Under the pieces are notes generated by a model. It saw only the letters and a list, made by a program, of their open reading frames with translations. It was not told the DNA's origin and made no database searches. This document shows, in pieces, positions 30,271 through 40,907 of a stretch of DNA of 64,000 nt. The first letter of the stretch is position 1; each line of letters begins with the position of its first letter. This DNA is from an uncultured SAR116 cluster alpha proteobacterium. Its GTDB lineage: Bacteria > Pseudomonadota > Alphaproteobacteria > Puniceispirillales > Marisalimonadaceae. The stretch is from NCBI GenBank assembly GCA_902595145.1, contig CACJOU010000006.1, positions 1 through 64,000 on the forward strand, written 5' to 3'. A program made the translations under genes and the position numbers.

Positions 30271-32456
30271 TTCTTAATTCTTTCACCTAACTCTCTTGTA
30301 ATAGCCTTAGGTTGATATTTAAAATCACCAAGATTTCTGAAACTAAATGTCAAATAAACAGAATCTTCAGGTAATATATCTCTATCAGCAATCCCACCAG
30401 TACTTTTATACTCAAATAAAATAGTTAAGCAATTATCAAACATATATCCAGTTCCAGTATATTCTAAACCTAAAGTTTCAGAGATCAGTTCTTCGTCATT
30501 ATTTTTCAGGTCATATTTTCTAGAATAGCTTGTTTTCCAATTTGAAAAGTTTTTTGATAAATCTAATACTAATTCTTCTCTATCATTATTATCAGCAACA
30601 AATTGATTATTAACTGATCTATGATTAGCAGAATATGAAAAACCATCGACATTACCATTAAATTGAAAATCTGAGGTATCAGATTTTAAATCATGATGAT
30701 TATAAAGAGAGAACCACGAGAAATTATACATTTCATTTATATTCCAGCTTATTGTATTAATTATATGTGATTGCCTATCTTTATTAGCAATGGAAATGTT
30801 TTTTTGAGTTCCACTTAATTTATGGCTTTGACCAACAAAAAAATTGAAATCACCAAAAGTTTCATTCATTCCTAAAACAGTAATCCCAAAATTCAATCTA
30901 TCGTTTGATTGTATATTATCCCTTCCTTGATATTGATTGTTTAAAAATAAGTTAGCTTGATCTAAAATAAATTCAGACGAATCTCTGTTAGGGACTTCGT
31001 CAGTTCTATCAGTGGTAAAAAGGGAACTCAGTTGAATCTTGGGCTCAATGATAAAATTAGAGGTTTCGCTAATAAAATCAAATTGGTTACTAGCAGCAAT
31101 TGAAAATCCAGAAGAAATTCTATCAATATATCTATTACCATTTGTGTCGTTTGCCGGTCTTCCTTGAATAGAATATAAATCCAGCCCTATATTAGCATCA
31201 GCATCTAATAATAAATTTTCAAAATATAATTTCTTATTTATATTTCCAAATCCAGCCCATCTTTTAATATCATAGCTTTCATCATTATATATTGAATGAG
31301 CATTAAGCTTAATGTCATAATTATAACCATGCATTTTATTAGTGTTAAAAATATGATGGGATACTGATGGAGCTAAAACAGGTTCGTTATTACTACTTGC
31401 TTCGTCAAGTTTTTGAATATTGTAAATTTCAATATTCGATATTGAATTATTATTAATTTTTTTTAATTCAATATAACTTTTGTAACTTGTATCTTCATCA
31501 AAGCCATACCTTCTCATAAATGTTTCTTGATCAGCATATTTGCCTTCAATTGTCATATCCCAATTATTTTTTAGAGAAGTTAATGCTTTTAAATTTACTG
31601 CGAATACATTATCACCATTTGATTTATTAGTATCTAAATTACCATTATATATATTTGTTTCTAAAGATGTATTTTCATATTCTTTCCTAATATTTAACTG
31701 ATCCGCATGACCTGTTTTACCATTTTGATGAGTGGTAAACGTCATATCCCATGTTGGGTCATTTTCAGGGGTGTAATAATATGGAACTTTAATATAAAAT
31801 CTATTTCTGTCAGAGTATCCATAGACAGGTGTAAGAAAACCTGACCTTCTTTTAACTGTCCAATCAGGAAAACTTAGATATGGTAAATAATAAATAGGTA
31901 AAGAAAATATTTTCATTACCGGATGTTTGAGGTAAATAGTTTGTGTTTTTGGATCATGACGAATTTGTTTAGATTCTAATCTCCAAATAGGTGTTTCTTG
32001 CTTTTTCAAATCACAATCACAAGCTGTATATACGCCCTCATTAAAGAAACTTTCACCAAGATCATTTTTTTTGAAATTTTCAGCACTTACACTTGATTTA
32101 TCTTCTAATTTTCCAAAAAGTGGAATTGCGACAACTGACTTAAATTCATTAGTTAAAACTACCTCATTAGATTCATATATAGATCCGTCTTTTTCTGTTA
32201 ATATCACTTTACCTGTTGCAATAGCCTTATCTATATTTTGATCGTAAACCACCTTATCAGCGATAATTTTTCTATTCTTATTTATTATTACAACACTACC
32301 TGATGCTGTTACTATTTTGTTTTTTTCGTCAACTTTGATTGTATCACTAGTAAATTCTACCTCTTTAGTATTTGAAGATAAATTATTTTTAGTTTCTCCA
32401 AAAGATTTACTGGAGAGAATAATTATTAATGTAAAGATTATACTTAAAGTTTTCAT
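30267..32456 (-). CDS. lptD: LPS-assembly outer-membrane protein LptD
   Basis: OstA-like N-terminus (VEFTSDTIKVDEKNKIVTASGSVVIINKNRKIIADKVVYD), PIYYLPYLSFPDWTVKRRSGFLTP. Confidence 0.9.
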   Translation of the reverse strand: MKTLSIIFTLIIILSSKSFGETKNNLSSNTKEVEFTSDTIKVDEKNKIVTASGSVVIINKNRKIIADKVVYDQNIDKAIATGKVILTEKDGSIYESNEVVLTNEFKSVVAIPLFGKLEDKSSVSAENFKKNDLGESFFNEGVYTACDCDLKKQETPIWRLESKQIRHDPKTQTIYLKHPVMKIFSLPIYYLPYLSFPDWTVKRRSGFLTPVYGYSDRNRFYIKVPYYYTPENDPTWDMTFTTHQNGKTGHADQLNIRKEYENTSLETNIYNGNLDTNKSNGDNVFAVNLKALTSLKNNWDMTIEGKYADQETFMRRYGFDEDTSYKSYIELKKINNNSISNIEIYNIQKLDEASSNNEPVLAPSVSHHIFNTNKMHGYNYDIKLNAHSIYNDESYDIKRWAGFGNINKKLYFENLLLDADANIGLDLYSIQGRPANDTNGNRYIDRISSGFSIAASNQFDFISETSNFIIEPKIQLSSLFTTDRTDEVPNRDSSEFILDQANLFLNNQYQGRDNIQSNDRLNFGITVLGMNETFGDFNFFVGQSHKLSGTQKNISIANKDRQSHIINTISWNINEMYNFSWFSLYNHHDLKSDTSDFQFNGNVDGFSYSANHRSVNNQFVADNNDREELVLDLSKNFSNWKTSYSRKYDLKNNDEELISETLGLEYTGTGYMFDNCLTILFEYKSTGGIADRDILPEDSVYLTFSFRNLGDFKYQPKAITRELGERIKN

Positions 32457-32502
32457 TTTTACTTACTTCAATTATTAATTTAAAATAATTTTTTTTAACT
32501 AT

Positions 32503-33960
32503 TTAAAATAGTACTTTCCCTGGGTTCATTATTCCTTGGGGATCTAATTGTTTTTTTATTAACCCCATAATTGAATATGCTACTTCATCTTTATGAGTTT
32601 TTAAACTATCTTTTTTTAGTTGACCGATACCATGTTCAGCAGAAAATGATCCATTATAATTATGAACAATTTTATATAATTCTTTCGTTAATTCTAAACT
32701 CTTTCCTTGAAACCCATCAGGCAAAGATCCATTCCCAAAGACATTATAATGTAGATTACCATCACCTAAATGACCAAAATAAATTGTTTTAAGATTAGGT
32801 AAAAAATTAGAAATCATAATTTGTGCATCTTTATGAAAATTATCGATAAATTCGACTGGTAAAGATATATCATGTTTCAAGCACTTTATGAGATTTGAAC
32901 TTTCAAGCTCTTTTTTTTCAGATTCAGCAGCTGCTTCTCTAATAGACCAAAGTGCTCTTTTTTGATTTTCATTTGTGCAAATTGTAGCATCAGATATTAG
33001 ATTAACCTCAAAACATTCTTCTAATACATTTTCAATTGATTTAATAATTTGAACTTCTCCATTTTGATTAGGAGTAATTTCATTATTTGAAAAGCTAGAA
33101 ACATCTATTAAAACTCCCATTTCAGGCATTTTCCCAAGGGGCATTACAATATTATCAATATTATTTTTTGCAACTTCCCAAAAACTTTTTGGCATAAGTT
33201 CAAAAGATTCAATTCTGTCTGGGAAGTGAGATTTGAAAGTATTTAATAACTTTACTGCATTGGAAATTTCATTAGCCTCTACAAATAAGGTAGTAATCAT
33301 TTTAGGTAATTGAAAAAGCTTTAAGGTGGCAGCTGTAATTATTCCAAGTGTTCCCTCAGCACCAATAAAAAGGTTTTTCAAGTCATACCCCGTATTATCT
33401 TTTTTAAGTTCTGAAATTAAGTTCATAATTTTACCAGTTGGCAAAACAACCTCTAGACCAAGGCAGAGCTCTCTTGTGTTTCCATATTTTAAAACATTTA
33501 CACCACCTGCATTAGTAGATAAATTGCCGCCAATCATGCATGAACCTTGGGCCCCTAAACTCAGCGGGAAAAACAAATCTTCCTTTTCTACAACATCATG
33601 TATCTGACTTAAAATAACCCCGGATTCCACTATTATTGTTTGAGACTCTTTGTTAAATTGTCGAACCTTATTCATTTTTTCAAATGAAACTACAATTGAA
33701 GTACCACTATTATCTGGTGTTGCTGCTCCACAAAGACTTGTGTTTCCACCCTGAGGCACCACACCAATTTTATTTTTATTTGCAAATTTCATAATATCTG
33801 AAACTTCTATCGTGTTGATTGGTTTTAATATTGCAGCAGCATCGCCTTTATATTGCCCTCTCCAATCTTGAACATATTTGATATGATCTTTTTTTGTGAA
33901 TATTGGATTATGTTTTAAATCAAGTGATTTAAGTTTCATTTCTAAAGAAGTATTGTCCAT
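32503..33960 (-). CDS. FAD-binding oxidase (D-lactate/2-hydroxyglutarate dehydrogenase-like)
   Basis: VVPQGGNTSLCGAATP, GNLSTNAGGVNVLKYGNTRELCLGLEVVLPTG, SAEHGIGQLK. Confidence 0.85.
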   Translation of the reverse strand: MDNTSLEMKLKSLDLKHNPIFTKKDHIKYVQDWRGQYKGDAAAILKPINTIEVSDIMKFANKNKIGVVPQGGNTSLCGAATPDNSGTSIVVSFEKMNKVRQFNKESQTIIVESGVILSQIHDVVEKEDLFFPLSLGAQGSCMIGGNLSTNAGGVNVLKYGNTRELCLGLEVVLPTGKIMNLISELKKDNTGYDLKNLFIGAEGTLGIITAATLKLFQLPKMITTLFVEANEISNAVKLLNTFKSHFPDRIESFELMPKSFWEVAKNNIDNIVMPLGKMPEMGVLIDVSSFSNNEITPNQNGEVQIIKSIENVLEECFEVNLISDATICTNENQKRALWSIREAAAESEKKELESSNLIKCLKHDISLPVEFIDNFHKDAQIMISNFLPNLKTIYFGHLGDGNLHYNVFGNGSLPDGFQGKSLELTKELYKIVHNYNGSFSAEHGIGQLKKDSLKTHKDEVAYSIMGLIKKQLDPQGIMNPGKVLF

Positions 33961-33965
33961 TTTCT

Positions 33966-35747
33966 CTAATTCTTATAAGATGCTCTTTTTAACCTATCAT
34001 TTATTGCAATACCAATACCCTTCATGGGAATAGGCATAACTTGTATATTTTTAACTCCAAATGAATCCAGATATCGCAGACCAGAATATAACAAATTACA
34101 AGCTTGAAATAAATTTCCAGTAGGACTTAAGTTAAACATAATCTGTTGTTCATGCAATGTTTTTGGCACTTTCCCAAAAGTTAGCCAAGCACTATCGCTA
34201 ATATTATATTTTTGGTTTATATAGACATTAGCTTTTGGAGAATAGTGACTTTTCATTTGCCCAGGTGAAATTAATTCATCAAAATCTTGAGACCCTAAAA
34301 TGTCACAATTAAATATATCTGAAATCATTTCTGAAGTTATGTAACCATGTCTAAGTATAATTGGAAGATCACCTCTACAATCGACTACTGTTGACTCTAT
34401 TCCAACTTCACATGATCCATAATCAATTATTTTAGATAAATTCCAATCTTTTCCTCTAAATTCAGGTCCAAAATCATCTATCACGTGATTGATTTTTGTT
34501 GGACTCACGCCACCTGATTTATTTGCACTTGGAGCTAAGATAGGTATTTTTAATTGCTCTAAAAGATCTCTGGCAACAGGATGAGATGGTACTCTTATAG
34601 CTATTGTACTTTTACCTTGGGATAATGATTTTGCTAAATTATTTTGTTTTGTCTGTAAAATAACGGTAAATGGACCAGGCCAATATCTTTCTGTTAAGAC
34701 ATCTGCAGTACTAGTAAATTCAGCATATTTTGCTGCTTCTTTTTTATCAAAAGTATGAACAATTAAAGGATTATTTGATGGTCGTTTTTTTGCATGATAT
34801 ATACTTTTGATTGCTTTTTTACTATTACCTATAGCTCCAAGTCCATAGACAGTTTCGGTTGGAAATACTACCAAATTTTCTTTTTTTAATTCAATAATAC
34901 TCTCATCCAAATCTTTTTTATAACTATCATAGTTTATATTTTTTAATTTTATTAAAAATGCATTCGGAATGTTTTGTGTCTTTCCGTGGGCTAGAAAAGT
35001 TTTATTTAGGAACTTTTTCTTTCCATATTTAATCTCAATACCAGAATTAGAAATCACATTGCCACCAGCAGATTTTAAAATACTATGTCCTGCAGCAATA
35101 TCCCATTCCATAGTAGGTGAAGTTCTTGGATAAAAATCTACCTTGCCTTCAGCTAAATAACAAAACTTAATACTAGATCCTATGTCTTGATCTGAAATTG
35201 GTTTAACAAAAGAGATCCATTCCTCTAATTCTCTTGATCTATGATTGAAACTACTAAGAGTTCTAATTTTTTTATAATTTATTCCTTTACATTTTATTAT
35301 TTGAGAACTCTTAAAGTCTTGATCTTTTTCTAATTTCCATGCCTTATTATTAAAATTATACCAAATTGTTCCTGTTGTTGGTTGAGCAATTAAACCAAAA
35401 ATAGGTGAATTGTGTTTTACAAGAGCAAAATTAACAGTGAAATTTGGGCTTTTGTTTATAAATTCTTTTGTTCCATCTATAGGATCAATTAGCCAAAAAT
35501 ATTTGTTGTTTTTAAAAATATGTTTTGAATTATAAAGCTCTTCACTAATGATTTCTATATTTGGGAATAACTTTTGTAATCCATAAACGGCAATATTATT
35601 AACTTCAACATCAGCTTTTGTTAATGGTGAATTATCATCTTTATAATTTAACGATTTTTTATCAAATTTTTTGAAATTATGAAGAGCACATTCATTACAT
35701 TTTTTTGCTAATTCAATTATTTTTATTATTTTATTTTTAGTGATCAT
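33966..35747 (-). CDS. Fusion: 3'(2'),5'-bisphosphate nucleotidase (CysQ) + threonylcarbamoyl-AMP synthase (Sua5/TsaC)
   Basis: N-terminus: IISEE, WLIDPIDGTKEFI, MEWDIAAGHSIL; C-terminus: VVFPTETVYGLGAIG, KRPSNNPLIVH, YWPGPFTVIL, APSANKSGGVSPT; single open frame. Confidence 0.85.
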   Translation of the reverse strand: MITKNKIIKIIELAKKCNECALHNFKKFDKKSLNYKDDNSPLTKADVEVNNIAVYGLQKLFPNIEIISEELYNSKHIFKNNKYFWLIDPIDGTKEFINKSPNFTVNFALVKHNSPIFGLIAQPTTGTIWYNFNNKAWKLEKDQDFKSSQIIKCKGINYKKIRTLSSFNHRSRELEEWISFVKPISDQDIGSSIKFCYLAEGKVDFYPRTSPTMEWDIAAGHSILKSAGGNVISNSGIEIKYGKKKFLNKTFLAHGKTQNIPNAFLIKLKNINYDSYKKDLDESIIELKKENLVVFPTETVYGLGAIGNSKKAIKSIYHAKKRPSNNPLIVHTFDKKEAAKYAEFTSTADVLTERYWPGPFTVILQTKQNNLAKSLSQGKSTIAIRVPSHPVARDLLEQLKIPILAPSANKSGGVSPTKINHVIDDFGPEFRGKDWNLSKIIDYGSCEVGIESTVVDCRGDLPIILRHGYITSEMISDIFNCDILGSQDFDELISPGQMKSHYSPKANVYINQKYNISDSAWLTFGKVPKTLHEQQIMFNLSPTGNLFQACNLLYSGLRYLDSFGVKNIQVMPIPMKGIGIAINDRLKRASYKN

Positions 35748-36382
35748 GATTTTGAAGATTTCATCTTAGTTTTATTATAAAAATGCCAAAGGAACAAGGC
35801 AGCCGCGCCTCTGTAAGGTTCCCAATTTTTTCCTAATTTTTCCATTTCAACTTGATTTGGCCTTCTAATTAAATTCGTCAATATTTTTACTGCTTCTTGA
35901 AGTGCCAAGTCAGCTGACGGCCAAGCATTTACATCTTGTAAGGCAAAGATTTTGAAGTTGTTAATCGTCCATTCTCCAATTCCTTTGATTGGAAGTAGCA
36001 CATCGGTTACCTTTTCACTTGATAGTTTATCTAGGGAACTTATGTCTAATTGTTTGTTTAATGACAATGTAGCTAAATTCTTAATATAAAATGATTTTTG
36101 TGAAGATAACCCAAAATGCTTGAGTTCTTCAATACTGGCTTTCGATAAAATCTCTTCGTCTAACATATTATTTTGAGTAAGTTTTTCGTATATGTTTTTT
36201 GCAACATTTGTTGAAATTTGCTGTCCAATTATAATTTTTGCAATGCTCTTAAAATTTTTTTCTATGGCACGATTTTCCGGCAATCCAAATTCATCAAATA
36301 TTTTTTTGAAGTTTTTGTCTTTTTTTTTGACCTCGTAAAATGCAGTCAGCATTTTACTATTCCATTTAAAATTCATTTTCAA
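35744..36382 (-). CDS. DNA-3-methyladenine glycosylase II family (HhH-GPD)
   Basis: IIGQQISTNVAKNIY, LPIKGIGEWTINNFKIFALQDVNAWPSADLAL. Confidence 0.85.
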   Translation of the reverse strand: MKMNFKWNSKMLTAFYEVKKKDKNFKKIFDEFGLPENRAIEKNFKSIAKIIIGQQISTNVAKNIYEKLTQNNMLDEEILSKASIEELKHFGLSSQKSFYIKNLATLSLNKQLDISSLDKLSSEKVTDVLLPIKGIGEWTINNFKIFALQDVNAWPSADLALQEAVKILTNLIRRPNQVEMEKLGKNWEPYRGAAALFLWHFYNKTKMKSSKS

Positions 36383-36429
36383 TAATTATATATCAGTAAG
36401 TATTACAATTAACATAAAGAAAAATTATT

Positions 36430-37080
36430 TTGAAAGAAAAAATAAAAAAGAAAAAAATATGGGATCTTCCTTTGAGATTGTTTCATTTAAGTTTAATTCT
36501 TGTTGTCATAGGTTCTATATTATCAGCAAAATTGAATATGTTAGATCTTCATCAGTATTTTGGTGTGGTATTGTTAGGTTTGATTTTTTTTAGAATATTG
36601 TGGGGATTTTTTGGCACTTTTTATTCGAGATTCACAAGTTTTAATCTTTCAATTATAGATGCATTATCCCAATTTTCAAAAACTAATGACATTACATCAA
36701 TTAGGACACCAATAGGATGTTATTCTACTATAATATTCATGATTGTTTCATTATCAATATCTGTGTCAGGGTTGTTTTCGAGTGATGATATTCTATATGA
36801 CGCACCACTTTCGTTTTTAACACCAAATCTTACAAGTGATTGGACATATATTCATAATATTCTTCATTATTTTTTATATATATTAATTGGAATTCATATC
36901 TTAGCTATTTTGTATTATCAAATTGTAAAAAAAATGAAAATTATAGAAAGAGTTCTGGATGGTTATTCAAGAATTGAAAAAATAAACATTGTTTCAATTA
37001 ATGAAAAACCATTAATTGGTATTCTTTTATTATTAATTTTTACATTTTCACCTATTTTAATTTTACTATATTTTAATTAA
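36430..37080 (+). CDS. Cytochrome b561-like membrane protein
   Basis: WDLPLRLFHLSLI, HQYFGVVLLGLIFFRILWGF; TTG start. Confidence 0.75.
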   Translation: MKEKIKKKKIWDLPLRLFHLSLILVVIGSILSAKLNMLDLHQYFGVVLLGLIFFRILWGFFGTFYSRFTSFNLSIIDALSQFSKTNDITSIRTPIGCYSTIIFMIVSLSISVSGLFSSDDILYDAPLSFLTPNLTSDWTYIHNILHYFLYILIGIHILAILYYQIVKKMKIIERVLDGYSRIEKINIVSINEKPLIGILLLLIFTFSPILILLYFN

Positions 37081-37081
37081 C

Positions 37082-37528
37082 TTATCCAACATCAGGTTTA
37101 AATCCAGCCGCTTCAATTCCAGAAATAGCAGCAATTTCATCATTATCGGATGTGTCTCCCGATATACCTACAGAACCAATAATATTATTATTTTTGTCTT
37201 TTATTAAAACACCTCCAGGGACTGGAACTAATTCGCCATTAGTTAGTGCATTTACAGCATTAATGAAATAAGCTTGTTGTTCCGCTCTATTAAATAATGC
37301 TCTTGATCCCATTCCCATTTGGAAAGCTCCATTTGCTTTACCATGTGCAATCTTAAAACGTAAACTACTTATTCCATCTTCTCCTAAACATGCTTTTATT
37401 GCACCACGATGATCTAAAACCACAACCATTATAGGATTAATTTTAATTTCTCTTGCTTTTTTAATAGAGTTTTGGATTATCAAATTTGCTTTTTCTAGGG
37501 TAATTTGTTCCATAATTATCTCTGACAT
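37082..37528 (-). CDS. GlcG/HbpS-family heme-binding-like protein
   Basis: VVVLDHRGAIKACLGEDG, PVPGGVLIKDKNNNIIGSVGISG. Confidence 0.75.
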   Translation of the reverse strand: MSEIIMEQITLEKANLIIQNSIKKAREIKINPIMVVVLDHRGAIKACLGEDGISSLRFKIAHGKANGAFQMGMGSRALFNRAEQQAYFINAVNALTNGELVPVPGGVLIKDKNNNIIGSVGISGDTSDNDEIAAISGIEAAGFKPDVG

Positions 37529-37634
37529 ATAAATTCTCCATATTAATTGATATATTTTAAATTTTTTTTAACTTATATACTTATTTATGCTAATAAACTT
37601 AATTCTTCTATATTTAAATTTTAAATAAAACAAA

Positions 37635-38624
37635 ATGTCACCTAAATCAAATTATCTTAATTTTTTAAAACTAAATGAAACAAAACTAAATACACCTGAT
37701 GTTAAAGTTGTAACTGCTTTTTACAAATTTTTTGAAGTTTCAGATACCTTTGCATTGCAAAATTCATTAAAATCAATTTTCAATAAGACTGAAATTAAAG
37801 GTACAATTTTAATAGCAAAAGAGGGTGTTAATGGAACAATAGCAGGAACAACAAATGAAATTACATTAGCATTAGAAAAACTTTGGTGTTTAGATTTTTT
37901 AATTGATTTAGAGCCAAAATACTCGTTTGCCTATAAAAATCCTTTCTTCAGAATGAAAATAAAACTAAAAAAAGAGATTGTTACTATTGGATTACCAGAA
38001 ATCTCACCCAAAAAGATAGTTGGAGATTATGTTAAGCCAGAAAATTGGAATGATTTAATATCAGAAAAAAATTTGTTGTTAATTGACACAAGAAATAGTT
38101 ATGAAGTATCAATAGGCTCTTTTGAAAATGCTCTAAATCCAAATATTAAAAATTTTAGAGAATTTCCAGATTGGGTTAATAAAAATTTAATAAATAAAGA
38201 TCCTGAAATTAAAAATAAAAAAATTGCTATGTTTTGTACTGGCGGTATCAGATGTGAAAAATCTACATCTTATTTAAGGTCTCTTGGTTTTGAAGAAGTA
38301 TATCATCTTGAGGGTGGAATTTTAAAATATCTTGAAAAAATTCCAAAAAAAGAAAGTAGATGGAATGGTAGTTGTTTTGTTTTTGATTATAGAGTTTCTG
38401 TTGATCACAACTTAGAACTAGGTCATTATGAAATGTGTTTTGCTTGTAGAATGCCTATAAGTCAACATGATAAAAAGCATAAGTACTTTGTCCAAGGAGA
38501 GAGTTGCCATCACTGTTTTAAATCTTCAAATAATAAACAAAAAAAGAGATTTAAAGAACGTCAAAAACAAATTGAACTTTCTAGAAAAAAAAATCAATTA
38601 CACATTGGTCAAGTTAAAAATTAA
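37635..38624 (+). CDS. trhO: tRNA uridine(34) hydroxylase / rhodanese-domain protein
   Basis: GTILIAKEGVNGTIAGT, rhodanese CTGGIRCEKSTSYLRS. Confidence 0.85.
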   Translation: MSPKSNYLNFLKLNETKLNTPDVKVVTAFYKFFEVSDTFALQNSLKSIFNKTEIKGTILIAKEGVNGTIAGTTNEITLALEKLWCLDFLIDLEPKYSFAYKNPFFRMKIKLKKEIVTIGLPEISPKKIVGDYVKPENWNDLISEKNLLLIDTRNSYEVSIGSFENALNPNIKNFREFPDWVNKNLINKDPEIKNKKIAMFCTGGIRCEKSTSYLRSLGFEEVYHLEGGILKYLEKIPKKESRWNGSCFVFDYRVSVDHNLELGHYEMCFACRMPISQHDKKHKYFVQGESCHHCFKSSNNKQKKRFKERQKQIELSRKKNQLHIGQVKN

Positions 38625-38627
38625 GAG

Positions 38628-39002
38628 TTAGTCAAACAGACTTAGAACTTTTTCTGGAGGCCTTCCAATAACTGATTGGACTAACTTATTATTTTTATAT
38701 TTACAAATTATTGGCCTTTGCAATAAAATTGGAAATTTATAAATAAAATTAATTATTGCATCTTTAGACAAATCCTTTTTTGTTAATTTTAATTCTTTAT
38801 ATGAATTTTCATTTGTTCTTATTATTTCGTCTTTAGATATATTATTTAAGTCAAGTATAGTTTCGAGTTCAATAATATCTATTCCATTTTCTAAGTATTT
38901 TATTATTTTAAAGTTTTTGGTTTTGGTATTGAGAATTTCTAGAGCTTTTCTGGATTTTGAACATCTTGGATTATGATAAATATTAAAACTAATCTTTGTC
39001 AT
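38628..39002 (-). CDS. arsC: ArsC-family reductase
   Basis: IYHNPRCSKSRKALEIL, LLQRPIICKYKNNKLVQSVIGRPPEKVLSLF. Confidence 0.82.
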   Translation of the reverse strand: MTKISFNIYHNPRCSKSRKALEILNTKTKNFKIIKYLENGIDIIELETILDLNNISKDEIIRTNENSYKELKLTKKDLSKDAIINFIYKFPILLQRPIICKYKNNKLVQSVIGRPPEKVLSLFD

Positions 39003-39991
39003 AACAAACCCCCATTACCCATATGATTTATGTCGTCTGAAGAAATTTTTAAGTCACATAATTTCCTCCATAAAATCCAATCAACTCCATTTTCTTTTTT
39101 TGATCTAGCACATCCAGGCATGCCAATTATTGAAATACTTTTTTTTGAATTTTTTATCTCAGCTAGCAGAATTAAATTTCCAGGTTCAACTGGCATTCCT
39201 AAACGTAAAATTCTACCATTAATTTCAAGTATTGATTGAGGTATTATATCATTAATGTCAGATATGGCAGATGTTCCGAATATTAAAATTATATCTGCAT
39301 TTTCATTAACACTTTTTTTTAATTGTTCGCAAATGGATTTAATTTCATGGGAACATTTTTTTTCTTCAATTTTATTATTTCCACAAGATGACAGCCTATC
39401 CTTTGTAACTTCTAAAGTTTTTTGTAATAATTTTGCGCGAGTATTTTGATTAGTTGTTTGAATAAGATGAATATTCTTCTTTTGAAAAGGTAAAATTTTA
39501 AAACATTCTTGGCAAACATTGATTATATTTTGAAGATTATTTTTTTTTATTCCAAAAGGAATAGCTTTAATTGAGGCAACTATCTGATTTTTTTTGACCT
39601 TTGAAAAAGCTTTTAATGAGGCTATTCCAACATCATTTGTTACTGAATTAATAGAAAATAGTTGGTTTGGTTGAAATGTTATTATTCCATCAACACTGGA
39701 TACTAAGTTACATCTTCCATTTTTGGGATCTTGAATTATGATATTTGATTTTTTTGAATCAATAATCTTTTTTGATATCTCATGAACTGATATGTTTTCA
39801 TCAATTTCATCATCATCCAACTTAGCACATTTTATATGCTCAACGTTATTTAATAATAAAAGATCTAGTAAATTTTTGTTGATAATTGTTCCTTTTGAAA
39901 TTTTTATTTTTTTTTTATTTTTATAAATTTCTATGGATGATGATAGAATCCCACCTAAAGACAACTCTGTTTTTACTTTACCAAAAAACAT
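38999..39991 (-). CDS. Molybdopterin-binding-domain protein
   Basis: ILIFGTSAISDINDIIPQSILEINGRILRLGMPVEPGNLILLAEI, IGMPGCARSKKENGVDWIL. Confidence 0.7.
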   Translation of the reverse strand: MFFGKVKTELSLGGILSSSIEIYKNKKKIKISKGTIINKNLLDLLLLNNVEHIKCAKLDDDEIDENISVHEISKKIIDSKKSNIIIQDPKNGRCNLVSSVDGIITFQPNQLFSINSVTNDVGIASLKAFSKVKKNQIVASIKAIPFGIKKNNLQNIINVCQECFKILPFQKKNIHLIQTTNQNTRAKLLQKTLEVTKDRLSSCGNNKIEEKKCSHEIKSICEQLKKSVNENADIILIFGTSAISDINDIIPQSILEINGRILRLGMPVEPGNLILLAEIKNSKKSISIIGMPGCARSKKENGVDWILWRKLCDLKISSDDINHMGNGGLL

Positions 39992-40126
39992 TTTATTCCC
40001 TATTGATAGTTTTACAGCTTGATAACATATAATATCTAACTAAAAATGTTAAATAATTTGACTTATATTTATAAAAAATCTTGACGATATAGCTTTCTAG
40101 GGATATCTAAACAATTATAAATGTAT

Positions 40127-40202
40127 GGGGCTGTAGCTCAATTGGGAGAGCGCCTGCTTTGCAAGCAGGAGGTCGTCGGTTCGATCCCGTCCAGCTCCAC
40201 CA
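40127..40202 (+). tRNA. tRNA-Ala (anticodon TGC)
   Basis: GGGGCTGTAGCTCA...CTGCTTTGCAAGCAG...GGTTCGATCCC...CAGCTCCACCA; cloverleaf stems pair. Confidence 0.95.
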
Positions 40203-40234
40203 TATATTATATTTTAAAAAGGTGAGAGTGAATT

Positions 40235-40420
40235 ATGGCTGTACCAAAAAGTAAAATTACCAGATCTAGGAGAGGCATGAGACGATCTCATGATTCCTTA
40301 AGTCCTGATACGTATGTTGAAAGCAAAGATACTGGTGAACTACATAGACCTCATCATATTGACCTTAAAACGGGTATGTATAAAGGTAGACAAATATTAA
40401 ATATTAAGTCAAAGACTTAA
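40235..40420 (+). CDS. rpmF: 50S ribosomal protein L32
   Basis: [22 protein letters not shown]. Confidence 0.95.
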   Translation: MAVPKSKITRSRRGMRRSHDSLSPDTYVESKDTGELHRPHHIDLKTGMYKGRQILNIKSKT

Positions 40421-40457
40421 CTATATAAAATTTTATCAAAGTATTTAAGGTAAAAGA

Positions 40458-40859
40458 ATGTCTAGCAAAAAAAAAGATGATAAGAAAATAGATCAATCTA
40501 TTTCTGAAACAAAAAATTCAAACAATATTAAAGTTTATAGAGATCCTTTATTTAATATAGGAGATATTGTAAAGCATCGTATTTATCCTTTTAGAGGGGT
40601 CATTGTAGATGTTGATCCTGAATTTTCAAATACTGAAGAGTGGTATCAATCTATACCTGCAGAAATTAGACCCTCCCGAAACCAACCTTATTATCATCTA
40701 ATGGCTGAAAATACAGAAACTTTTTACACAGCTTATGTTTCTCAACAAAATTTAGTAGATGATGGAGAAAATGGTCCACTTGAACACCCAGATTTGGATG
40801 AAATTTTCAGTGGTATGAAAAAAGGAAAATATCACTTAAGAAACGAAGTTAGAAATTAA
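40458..40859 (+). CDS. hspQ: Heat shock protein HspQ
   Basis: FNIGDIVKHRIYPFRGVIVDVDPEFSNTEEWYQSIP, NQPYYHLMAEN. Confidence 0.88.
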   Translation: MSSKKKDDKKIDQSISETKNSNNIKVYRDPLFNIGDIVKHRIYPFRGVIVDVDPEFSNTEEWYQSIPAEIRPSRNQPYYHLMAENTETFYTAYVSQQNLVDDGENGPLEHPDLDEIFSGMKKGKYHLRNEVRN

Positions 40860-40907
40860 TTTAACTTTAATCTTTAATTAGTACTAGAAGTGTACTATAT
40901 AAAGTTC

